A stretch of DNA of 64,000 nucleotides from Paramarasmius palmivorus (Eukaryota; Basidiomycota; Agaricomycetes; Agaricales; Marasmiaceae): the NCBI GenBank assembly GCA_037176845.1, contig JAYKXP010000012.1, positions 558,001 through 622,000 of the forward strand, read 5' to 3'. Under the pieces are notes generated by a model. That model ran no database searches, was not told the origin of the DNA, and was given only the letters and a program-made list of their open reading frames with translations. Made by a program: the position numbers and the translations under genes. Below, piece after piece: positions 19,757-32,847 of this stretch (positions within the stretch are counted from its first letter, which is position 1; each line of letters starts with the position of its first letter).

Positions 19757-20203
19757 GCCTTGGATCTGAATCGGCTTGGAGTTGACAAAGCTACCAAGTA
19801 CTTAGCACCGTGTTTTATTGTACAATATGCAATTCATATTATGCGCATGCATAGATATGGCGTACGAACCGGAATTGCCACTGGAAAGATTTCAATCAAA
19901 GGGCCGTCACGGTCACCGTGTCGGAGTTGAGCTCGGAGGTGAGTCATCGAAAGAGGTATTCAACGCGGCTTGTTTTCCACCACGACCTATCATACCAAAC
20001 CCCAGAGAACGAGTCTCTTGAAGAGCTTAAAAAGGTCCTATCCTCAAGATAACCGCTTTTGCATAGAAATCCTTGCTCCCAGGTGACCGGGAGCCCAGCG
20101 GCCGGAAAGACCTAAAACCTTGTCTGACGGGTTAAACTGAGAGGTGCGTGGCAATTGGATTCTACTTTTCATTGTTCACCAATTGTTTGAGTTAGCCTCG
20201 GAT
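19757..20203. other. Intergenic with a 5' leader intron
   Basis: Between copies 4 and 5. A probable leader intron spans 20144-20195 (gag|gtgcgtgg...gagttag), ending 8 bases before the ATG at 20204. An ATG-initiated frame beginning at 20144 falls across this intron and is not used here. Confidence 0.55.
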
Positions 20204-21940
20204 ATGAATCCCACTCTACCGATACTTTGCGACAAATGTCAAAATGAACTCCTTATGCACACCACCCACATACACCAGTTCCCTCTCGTTGCCGATGAAT
20301 TACTGCGCTCAAATCAAGTACCGTCTCCTCCGGAGCAGCAGCAGATATGCTCATATATCGAGATGGAAGAACGCACATTGACGCAGTACGACCAGGAAAT
20401 CGCTCGTCTGCGCGATGTCCTAGCACAGCTGAAGATACAACGACAGGCTCTTTATACCCGGACTCAACGTCGTCGCAGTCAAATTTCGCCGATTCGCCGA
20501 TTACCGAACGAGATTCTTGAGGAGGTTCTCTCGATGATTTGCATGCGCGAATTCGGTTTAGGCCACTCCCTACACATTCTACTTGCAGATGACGAGTCAA
20601 AATCTCAAACTGTAACCGCAACCACTTTGAACCTCACCCATGTCTCTTTTCACTGGAGACAGGTTGTCAAAGCGTCTGCGCGGCTATGGTCCTCAATCAG
20701 GATAGCGTTTACAGCCAACACACGTCACCTAGTCTACGGTGATATCTTAAAACTATATCTTTCCCAAGCCAAGGAGCATCCTCTGGATCTCAGGCTAATT
20801 CGGCATCCTTCCACGCAGCACTTTCACCCACCGGTCTTCATTTACTATTACCAAGTTGCACCGGCAATCCTCGATATCTTGTCTCCCCACTTTCCTCACA
20901 TCGAAAAGCTCGAGATTCATAGCAACATCCTCAACAGCCAGAGCCTCTATTACCCTTCCACGGCTTTCTCTTCTCTCTACTCCTTTACAAGTGGTAGAGG
21001 GTCAAACAACTTTCCAAGTTGGGTTTGGAGTATACTCGGTACTGCACCTCGGCTCGCACATGTGGATATAGACACCCTTCCAGGCCGAGACAAGCTGCCA
21101 TATCCTCGACTGACGTCGCTAACGGTCGAATCCGTCGATAGTCGGCGAGAACTGCTCACAACACTCGGTCTTTGTACCAACCTTCGATCCCTGCGATTCG
21201 GAGTCCACGTGCGATATGGTTTCGACGATCCACAAGAGACCAGCGTCAAACTGGCGTCTTTGCGCCATCTTTCCATCACTTCCCATAGAGAAAATGTTCT
21301 TTTCGACTTTCTTCGACAACTCACGACACCAATGCTGGAACAGCTCGAAATTGAGGTGGGCCAGAAACCTTCGGCACCTCTAGCGCCCTTCATAGGCCTT
21401 ATATCCCGTTCTGGGTGTCATCTCAAAGACTTTGTCTTGTCGATACCTCGGATTCATTGCTCAGATGCTGAGCTGCAGGAGTTTCTCGCATTATGTCCCG
21501 AGCTGTCTAGGTTCGAAGCGGACATCAATGACTCTGGGTTTGGTGTACAGAAAGGACGGAAGACGTTCACCTACAGGCTCTTTGACGTGCTTCGAGCGTC
21601 TTCGGATAACCTCACCCAATGGACAATCTTATCCCCCAACGTGGTCGAGATCAAGATAAACGAGGAGTGTAGAATTTCTAAAGAGACCTTGTCCTCTCTC
21701 TTGGACATGATCGAGTCCAGGGACGAAAGCTGTCGGTTGGCGGCTTTGGGTAATGTTAATGAACCCCTCAGGCGCAGGGTGACACGTCTGGACTTACGGT
21801 TTGGAGAATTAGTGGCAGAATACCCCACGGAAGCTATGGCAGGCTTAAAACATAGAGTGGAGAGTTTGGCAAAGAAAAGTATCAGGTGTTATATTGACAT
21901 CCTGCAGAAAACATTGGATTCGACGGACAGCGAAGGCTAA
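20204..21940 (+). CDS. CxxC/coiled-coil F-box protein, subfamily B, copy 5
   Basis: A single coding exon of 578 residues, beginning MNPTLPILCDKCQNELL (CxxC at residues 9-12). The coiled coil (LTQYDQEIARLRDVLAQLK) is followed by the F-box ISPIRRLPNEILEEVLSMIC and LTHVSFHWRQVVKASARLW. The leucine-rich region carries SRSGCHLKDFVLSIPR and EFLALCPELSRFE, the same elements as its sisters. It is the last member of the tandem array; 1.4 kb without a gene follows. Predicted SCF adaptor of unknown target. Confidence 0.86.
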   Translation: MNPTLPILCDKCQNELLMHTTHIHQFPLVADELLRSNQVPSPPEQQQICSYIEMEERTLTQYDQEIARLRDVLAQLKIQRQALYTRTQRRRSQISPIRRLPNEILEEVLSMICMREFGLGHSLHILLADDESKSQTVTATTLNLTHVSFHWRQVVKASARLWSSIRIAFTANTRHLVYGDILKLYLSQAKEHPLDLRLIRHPSTQHFHPPVFIYYYQVAPAILDILSPHFPHIEKLEIHSNILNSQSLYYPSTAFSSLYSFTSGRGSNNFPSWVWSILGTAPRLAHVDIDTLPGRDKLPYPRLTSLTVESVDSRRELLTTLGLCTNLRSLRFGVHVRYGFDDPQETSVKLASLRHLSITSHRENVLFDFLRQLTTPMLEQLEIEVGQKPSAPLAPFIGLISRSGCHLKDFVLSIPRIHCSDAELQEFLALCPELSRFEADINDSGFGVQKGRKTFTYRLFDVLRASSDNLTQWTILSPNVVEIKINEECRISKETLSSLLDMIESRDESCRLAALGNVNEPLRRRVTRLDLRFGELVAEYPTEAMAGLKHRVESLAKKSIRCYIDILQKTLDSTDSEG

Positions 21941-23368
21941 GGAAGTGAATCGTACATTCTGGGCTGTCATATGTAGACATTCCTTTGTATCGATAGATGA
22001 TGTATACTGTATATCAAGAACTCCACGTCTTACTGTGCAAGCCCCTGCTGGAAATCGATTTGAGATGCATATGCAAGGTACCAAGATGATCACGTTGGGA
22101 AGAGGCGCTCGCCACGACTTGCCCTTCTACCACGACCACGGCCACTGTGACTGATCTCGTTATGGGACTTCGAGCTCAAACTTCAATATTTAGCAGCCTA
22201 GAATGAAAAGTTGAGGGCTAGAGCTCTGACTTTAGGGCCGGATCTTCGGAAGGAGCCAGTAGAGGCATGACGCGGCGACTAGACGAGTTCTCGCAGTATT
22301 CAGGTGTGTCCTCTTTTCTTCAGCTTGTAGCTGTCGAATACTTGATCTACATCTGATTGGCTTCTTCCGCCCAGTATACATGGCTTAGACCCAACCCATA
22401 TGTCCAAGCCAACCCATATCTCGCGTTTGTCGCCCAGAAGCATTGAAGACCAAAGACCAAAAACGCTTCTCAGATGCAAGACTTGCTCTCAGGACAGCTA
22501 GGACACGAGCAGGAATTCAAGAGCTCGCCGTTCTCCCACCATTCTTCCCAGAAATCATGGTTCGTGAACATGTTGACCTGGAGGTCGAGTGTCGGTGAGC
22601 CGCTGCGACGTTGACTTGTGTTTGAGACTTGGGGGTCGCAACAATCATCCATTGAACGCATGGATCAACAACTCATCCTAGTCCTGTGTTGAAGAGAAAG
22701 GTCACGGGCTCTCTCAAGGAAGGTCTGTCAAGACACCGGGATCGAAGTTTCCAAGATGCAATTTGAAGGAAGCTGCGACCGCTGGCATGCCCGAGTGTCC
22801 ATCCCATAACACCGTCATATCGCGCATGAGTTCTAAATGTCGAGATGTCGGTACGTCCAACTTGCTTGTTGGCCCTGCCAGTATACCAATAACTTCCTAC
22901 TTGCAGTATATTAGGGCCCTGCTCAAGCACTTGCCTGTGATGGGAAGCCGTCAGTCGGATTGCTAACCCTCACCAACGATAGCTCTTCACTCGTTGGTCA
23001 GGGCCAGGGCCGAGGCCTCAAGATTTAAGAACCTCACCTGTTCATCTCTACAATATCCGAAGATCTGCATTGACGTGCACATGCTTCCGAGTCTCATATG
23101 TTGAGATATCACTCGTAAAACCTTGCGTACGGCCTTACTTCATGGCTGTTATTTACCCTCTTTCTGGGCAACTGATTATATATCATATCACGCCATGTAT
23201 GAACTATTGAATAGAGAACATACTTTTCCCTTGCCATGTCGAATTCAATATCATTCGGTCTCCCTGAGACTTGTGTGACTGCCTACAGTAGGTCGAGTTA
23301 TGTAAGGTTGAACACTTGAACACTCGTTTTCGCAATTGCGATGACCCCTATAATTCTCTTCTTCCTCG
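21941..23368. other. Long intergenic region
   Basis: About 1.4 kb with no supported gene. Short open frames lack splice partners and known motifs. It holds the 3' flank of F-box copy 5 and the promoter of the CRN-like gene. Confidence 0.5.
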
Positions 23369-25592
23369 ATGCCCGTCGCGAAGCTATGGTGTGTAGACAT
23401 CACAGGCTCTCCTTCTACCGTCATCCGCCGTATCTTCCACATCGCTTTTGATCCCAAACAGACATTTGAGCAGCTCATCGCTGCTACACGCGAGCAACTC
23501 AAACACAAGGTGAAAGCCAGCGACGACGTTACTTTGGATATCTGGAAACTCGACCCATCGATAGCACGTACGGATACTCGACTAAACGAGGGCACAAAAA
23601 CGACTTATACCGACCTCTTGGAGCATGTTACGACGCTCTCGCCGTCTTCTGGAGTGTTAGGAGATGTTTTCGATGATCTACCAGAGGAAGAGAGTCTACA
23701 TTTATTGGTGTCGATAAAGGGGAATCAGAGAGGCGAGTACGTCTCTCGACGTGCCTTACTCGCTGGAGCTACTAACACGCGAAGTGTAGCTGAGGGAACA
23801 ATTCACCTTCTTACATCCGAGTTGACCGACATAAAATTCGCCGAAGCAAGGCAGAGACATCTTGAGTGGCTCGCCTCGTTAGGCTCGTCGGAATTCGAGA
23901 ACAGAGAAGACGTTATAGCGAAGAGAAAAAGGGGAGAAGACCCTTTTAGGGAGATACCGCTGGCTATCTTATGCGAGGCATTCGATAGGTTTCTCTGGGA
24001 ATGGCACTATCATGGGCAGGACGGGGCTGAGGAGCTGGATGGGGAGTTGTACACGCTAGCAATCAAATTTTCTGGGGCATGTTGGAAGGCACAAGATCCT
24101 CAGTCGCAAACATCCGCCCAAGAAGACGACCTCGTACCACTTTTATCACGGCTCCTCCTGCCGTCCTTCCCCAATCTCACATTCACGAAACGTACATCTG
24201 AAGGCGCAGCTTTCAATGCCATTTATCGCATCAACGACGTATTTCCGGCGCTCATCGTATTGCGCAACTCTTCTGGAGATGTGCAAGCAGCAGCAGAAAA
24301 GGTGTATAGCAAAAGTATTGGGTTAGCTTCGCTTGATCCTTGGCATTCTGCGGCACCGCTGCCTACATTTATCCTTGTCCTTTCCCCAGCTACCCTTTCT
24401 CCACAAAGCCAGACACCAGCCCCAGCTCCCACTCGCATATCCGTATACGCTGCAGCCAATCCATCCTTGGTAGCTGTATCAGAACCTCTCATTCCATTCC
24501 TTGTAAGTCATTGTCGTCCTTCCTTCCAGTGGGCCGCAACTGAAAATGGGCGTCTTCGGCATCCAGGTGACTACTTCCATGCCTTCCGATCCTGGAAGAG
24601 TCTTTGAAGACCTTGGAAGGCTTTTTGGGGCCTTACGAGCGGGCGTAGGCGTCCTGAACGAGTACTACGCGCGTCTTCAAACCTCTGGGGCAGACAGGAA
24701 AGCGCCTCGGTATCTTCCTTCTCGGGATACAGTAGGCAGCCATCGAATACGATACGAGAACTTGCTGGTACTCGGGAAGAAGATATGGCGCGCTTGGATC
24801 TCTCGGGAACCGGAACAAGGCACAGAAGGAGAAGGCGACGGTGAACAACGGGTACTCGTGAAGTTTACCCGTTCATACTGTACACCTGCACATCGATTGT
24901 TGGAGAGAGAAGGCCTAGCAGTGGGCCTGGTTTACGCCGACGCTGATTCTTATAATCCGCCGCGCGATGACGACAATGACGCAGGTGCCTCCACACCCAC
25001 ACCCACACCCACGCCCACATCCGTACCCAGACACGAGAAAGATCTAGAAGGACAGACAGGGAAACGTTTTTGGCGTATGGTCATCACGGAGTTTATGGAG
25101 CCTTCTGTACCCCTAACTTCGCTTCTATCAACCACTTCCGTTGTACCCGCACCTCCACCAGAGGCCAGCCTTCACATTCCTGCAACACTGACTCAAAAGG
25201 CGGAGGTTGCAAAAAGGTTGACTAGAGCGGTCGATGTGTTACATGGGGCTGGGTACGTGTTCGGGGATTTAAGAGGGGGTAATGTGCTCGTTCAGTTACC
25301 ACCTTTTGTGCCTCAGGCCAGCCTGAAAACGGCAGCACAGCTCTTGGAGCAGGAAGTTAAGGTAGCGCTCGTCGACTTTGACTGGGCAGGTCGCGAAGGG
25401 GTTGCGAGGTATCCTGTAGGGATACGGATGGACCTGGATTTCAATCCAACCACCAACACCAATCCTGACAATAGCACAGGCAAAGAAAGAGGAGGTATTC
25501 CCTGGCCACCTGGCGTTCGACCCAAGGGTCTCATTAGAAAGCAACATGATCTATATTGGCTCGGGATATTGATTAATGGCTTAGGAAACTAG
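23369..25592 (+). CDS. Crinkler-like N-terminus with kinase-like domain
   Basis: Predicted as join(23369..24502, 24567..25592), 719 residues; the 64 bp intron (gtaagtca...catccag) rejoins two frames. Residues 1-100 (LWCVDITGSP..., LDIWKLDPSIA, ESLHLLVSIKG) resemble the ubiquitin-like N-terminal domain of Crinkler (CRN) proteins. The C-terminal half resembles the divergent kinase-like domains common in basidiomycetes: ITEFMEPSVPLTSLL (hinge), YVFGDLRGGNVLV (catalytic-loop Asp) and LVDFDWAG (DFG-like, here DFD). A (TP)n stretch near 24990-25022 is low complexity. No signal peptide is seen. CRN proteins act inside cells, often in nuclei, in oomycetes and fungi; here the role is not known and secretion is not implied. 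Confidence 0.75.
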
Positions 25593-25755
25593 TACTACAG
25601 TACTAGACTTTCTTGAATAGATATACTGGCACACGAAAAGTAGACTTAAAAACTATTCTCTATTTATGTTGTACTACACGATGTCCTACATTGTTATTGT
25701 TGTATCCCTTCTACAGCCTAGAAATGACTACCCATTTCCAACCGTCTGCCTCGCC

Positions 25756-28414
<2,659 letters not shown>

Positions 28415-29836
28415 GAAAGTTGAAAGCTTGTATGAGGGTTGAACGGGTCGAGTTTGGACTCCAGATGCGCCATTGAATTGGAGTTATAAACCAGAAAAGC
28501 GTTTGCCATTTCGAGTATGGGCAAATCAAGCAATATATCAGAGCCTTCTTTTGGAGAAATGGGGTGAAAGAACCAGAGACGCAGATGATGGTGATTGGCA
28601 AACTGTGGGAGCGCCAACCTGCGCCAACCAATTCATTTTCCTACGCGACGTTGCACGTGGTGACACTTGTGACACTGCCACTTCTCTAGATCATCATCTT
28701 CGCTAACTCGCTCTGCTCTTTTCCAAAGCCTCAAATTTCTTCTCCCCAGAAACCGTTCATCTCGGCTCAACTTACGCGATCATCGCACTTCCTCTTTTCG
28801 TATATAACAAGATTCACTGGAATATTTAGCCCTGAGATGCGCGTGGTGTCGTAGGTGTTGTGTGGGTCCTAGTGCAACTCATACAATTGTTCATGTAAGT
28901 CTGGCTCTTCTTAAACCCCTTCTGTGTCGCTAAGAAGCAATTTATGCCCTGGAAATTAGTATGTCTCTTCTCTTTCTGGAAATGGCCAAGTACAATGTGC
29001 ACCCGAAACATCGACACGCCTGCTATTGTCTATTTTCGGGGAGGAAATGATGGCTCATGACGATCCCGAGAGCCGAGATCTGGCGTAGAGGACTCTGTGA
29101 CATTGAAAGAAGTCTAGTTGACGCCAAATTCGCCTTCCAATACACCCTGGATTAAGGAACCTCGGCCCATGAAGGGTTTGTTCGACACGGACAGGTTGAA
29201 TGGTGGAGCGATAGGTGGACTCGATCTTCATATCGCACGTCCAAGTTACTCTAGAAGGGACGTTCTGGAGCGCAATAAGCGACCAAGAACTTCTCTATTA
29301 TTCTTATCGCCAGGATGAAATTGACTCCGCTACTCCTTGGTCTTCGGAGTTCCGTTGCAGATGGTCGTGGAGACGAGAAAAGTTTAACGACTGTGCGAGC
29401 TATTCAATGCGGTGAGTAAAGATAGTCCAACTCCTTATATTCTGACGCTTAGACCTCTTACTAGTAAATACGGGTTCTTAAAACAACGTTCTGGACTGTA
29501 TCGTTCCTACTGTTGTTTAGCCAAAGCTCCGAGTACGAATACCACTCAATATGTCGTGAAGGATCAGAACATGATAGATGGAACTTCGTTTCACGTTAAT
29601 GACTTCCTCTCAGGGTTGACAACGGAGGCAGCGGGGAGACTGTTGCTCTCACATCAGACCGGGATCAAGACATTGAACATTTGTCGTTACGAATGGGAAA
29701 AGCATGAGATCTCCTCGCTTTCCTTTGATTGGCTGTTCAAATAAACTCAAAAAGAATCACTTATATGACGTGCCTTTAGAGCACTGACCTTCCCCGCTCC
29801 CGCGCCCTTTCGTTCTTTTCAAATCACACATCCACC
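28415..29836. other. Long intergenic region
   Basis: About 1.4 kb between the divergent oxidase and DUF6534 genes. A plus-strand stretch of about 650 bases (29100-29745) has several overlapping open frames but no consistent exon chain and no recognised domain; it may be a decayed gene. Confidence 0.45.
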
Positions 29837-31639
29837 ATGGTCAAGGGTCCAGCGGAACTTGCGTGAGTCTTCTGTCTTGTTTCTAGGCCTCCTGGCTGAA
29901 CATCTCTTAGACATGGGCCGATGTTCATCGGCGGCATCCTCACAGTCCTTTTATTTGGTATATCTGTTACACAGACGTGAGTTACCCCTTGCAATAGCCT
30001 TTATTCCTTCAGCCTGAATAGATCCCTAGTTATATATACTGGGATGCCTATAAAAACAAGTGAGTCCAGACTTCCAGCATCGTCCCTCGATCTAACGCAC
30101 GGCAGAGACCGGTGGTTTATTAAATACTTTGTATGTGCCGCGCGTATACCATCTAGAAGTGGTATCTGATTCAGAACTTCAGGTCCTCCTACTTTTTGTC
30201 GCCGATGCCGTCCACTGTGTGTTCATCGTGATATACCTCTACGATTCAGTCATCAGGCACTTCGGTATGTCCCTTGAACATCCATTCTCATACAGACTGT
30301 CAACGCTGTTATCTCTCAGACGACGTTTCGTTCCTCGCTACCAGCAACTGGGTGTTTAACACAGGTAGGTAGCCCGTCAAATTGACTGCGGGGCGTTATG
30401 CTCACCCACTGGTCTCCTCGTAGAACCCGCTCTTTCGGTACGTCTCTCCTCTTCGCAATGACACGTTTGCTGCTCGACACTAATCCGTATGGTCTAGGGC
30501 ATGATTAGCGGCATGGTCCAAGCATTCTTCGGTTGGCGAGTCAAAGTCCTGACCGGCAGCTGGATTCTACTCGCCATTATCCAAATATGCTCCGCCGCTG
30601 CTTTTCGTGAGATGTCTTTTTATCTACAGCTGTAGAACATGTCCTCTGACATAGTACGCTGTCGACAGTCATGGGTATCGCCACTGCCATTGCTTGTGGT
30701 ATCGTCAAATCATTCGCTGAGTTCCAAAAGTTCCAAGTTGTCGTGATCATCTGTGAGTATTCACAATATCTGTGTCATCATTTCTGGCACTCAAATCTCG
30801 CCCACCGTCCAGGGCTGGTATGTGCGACGATAGCGGATATCATCATCACGAGTACCTTGGTTCTTCATCTTGTCAGTTTGCGCTTTCCACGCTTTTCTCT
30901 CTAAGCGACGACACTCCTAACTTTTTTCCATACCAGAGGAAACATAGGACGGGTTTCAAGCATACTGATTCGCATCTCGACCGAATCATCCGATGTTCGT
31001 CTTTTCTCTCTAGTCCGCCGAGATCGGATACTGACTCGCCGTCTGCTCCCCTCTTCGTAGTGACTGTTCAAACCGGTCTTATCACTGCCATCTGGGCTAT
31101 GGCGGATCTACTCGTTTACCTGCTAGACCCTACCGGAACGTTAGTAACTCCGCTCATGATCAGGGCACGCCGAACAAATGTCTCCTGATACTAACGACAT
31201 CCTCAGGCACCTCATCTTCAATTGTGTTCTTCCAAAGCTCTACACCAACTCTCTTCTGTCTTCTCTGAACTCCCGAGGCGGCTGGAGGTTCAACGATAGC
31301 GAAAATACGTCTATGAAGCAGTCACAAAATGACATCGGTCTTCGAAGGGTATGTTACCGATTTCCTTGTGATTCTCGGTGTATGTACTCATGTTTGACAT
31401 CTCTTCTCTAGTTTGGAGCTCATTCAGAGAATGTCGTAAACCTGCCAAGTTCGCGTCCAGAGGTGAGTAGCATTCTCTGTTTCCATCATTCACTGTCAGA
31501 GACCCTTGATCTAAAGGCTTCAACTCAGGTTTTCGTTCACGTCGAATCACAAGAAACCGTGGATCCCTCGGGAAAGGCAGTTCATAACAGTTTTACGGAT
31601 GAAAACAAGAGTGGCTGGAAGGATAGTGTAGCTGTCTAA
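29837..31639 (+). CDS. DUF6534-type seven-transmembrane protein, copy 1
   Basis: A gene with many short exons, from MVKGPAELA at 29837 to the TAA at 31637-31639. Translated exons give HGPMFIGGILTVLLFGISVT, LLFVADAVHCVFIVIYLYD, GMISGMVQAFFGWRVKVLTG, ADIIITSTLVLHL, LTVQTGLITAIWAMADLLVY and HLIFNCVLPKLYTNSLLSSL, followed by a hydrophilic tail. This is the layout of the fungal integral membrane family with a DUF6534 domain: seven hydrophobic segments, the extracellular-side QAFFGWR motif and the NARRG/NSRGG element after the last helix. Function is unknown; a receptor-like role has been guessed for the family only from topology. The tandem paralogue at 32848 supports the exon choices. Confidence 0.85.
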
Positions 31640-32847
31640 ATATTGTTCTACTGTATTCATTCGTGTTCTGTATTGCCCGCAAGCAATTGTTTTAATATGA
31701 CGTTGGCTCCAAAATTCGGATTCCCCTCATCTGAGTCGATTAAGTGGAGAAGATCGTAGCTAGGAAGCCTCAAATTCAACGCGTTCCCCGCTTTACTTTA
31801 AGTGTCTTTAGCGCTTGCCTGTGTGTGGGAATATGTTGAAGCGCTTGCGACACAGCCACATCCTGCTTGCTCTTTTCCATCATGTTCGCTCCAAGCCTGC
31901 TGTATCGTGACCGTTTGGAGCTACGGTCTTTGGTGGTCGCTATTCTCGATATGGCCTTGAAGGGACCCTTGTGTGACGCCATGAATCCGAGCAATCTGTC
32001 ACTACCCGCAAACTACCCGCGACATAGTATGCGTTCCGTATACCTCCCCGCTTCAAGCAAAATCCAAGCATCCAAAAGGTCACTACATACCTCTTTTTGA
32101 ATCAGGTGTAAATATACTCAACTTGATCTACATAGACACTTCTTCAACGTAAAACTGTATCTTGGAAACTCTACAAAGAAGCGACAGCTCGAATGGAAGC
32201 AACTCCTAATTTCCGGGTCACGGTGTTCCCAGCAAGTAAAAATTATGCCTATTCACTTCCTTTCGTGGGGAACAGGCCGTTCTGGTGTTTTGTGGAGGCC
32301 CTTGTTTCACCTCGTACTGAACTGTGTCAATCACTTATTCTCGAAAATCCGCGAAGCGAAAGTCATTCTCAATACTTCATTCATCACTTCACCAACCATG
32401 TCATTACTACCAAGATAAAGACTTCAACTAAGCCGGTAGCTCTACTCGGTATCTATTCCATTCATTGTCTTTGTCATTAGAAGCTCTTCTACGCACGATC
32501 GAGACCTAATCTGATTCGACCGGTGTATGCCCACCGTCAGGTCCTCGCAGCATGTTTCGCTGAGTTGTTAATATTTTCGGCCATACCTGTACAGACGCGG
32601 TCAGCTCGCTCTTGTTACCCTTACGACCGGGTCTGCGGTTACAAACAGCTAACTGGGAAATGGAGGCTTAGCATGGACGCCACTCAATGTTATTACGCAA
32701 CTCTAGCACCAAAGCCTCATGATCAAGACCTCAGCGCATCATTAGCTGGGATCCCGTGTTCATAAAACGCTACCTGGACAACATAGTGGGTATAAAACAG
32801 CATTGAAGACTCCATTCACTAATTCTTCCCCGAACAGAATACTCACG
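31640..32847. other. Intergenic region between DUF6534 paralogues
   Basis: About 1.2 kb. Short open frames lack motifs or splice partners. The right end contains the TATA box and leader of copy 2. Confidence 0.5.
32791..32797 (+). promoter_or_regulatory. TATA box of DUF6534 copy 2
   Basis: TATAAAA 57 bp upstream of the ATG at 32848, at a distance that fits a short leader. Confidence 0.55.

Noticed and set aside
20144..20203. Upstream ATG adding 20 residues to subfamily B copy 5
   Set aside because: It falls across a predicted leader intron, and the sister genes all start directly before the CxxC motif.
24985..25030. CCCACA-type repeat as a regulatory or structural repeat
   Set aside because: It lies in frame in the CRN/kinase-like gene and encodes a (TP)n linker; ordinary low complexity.
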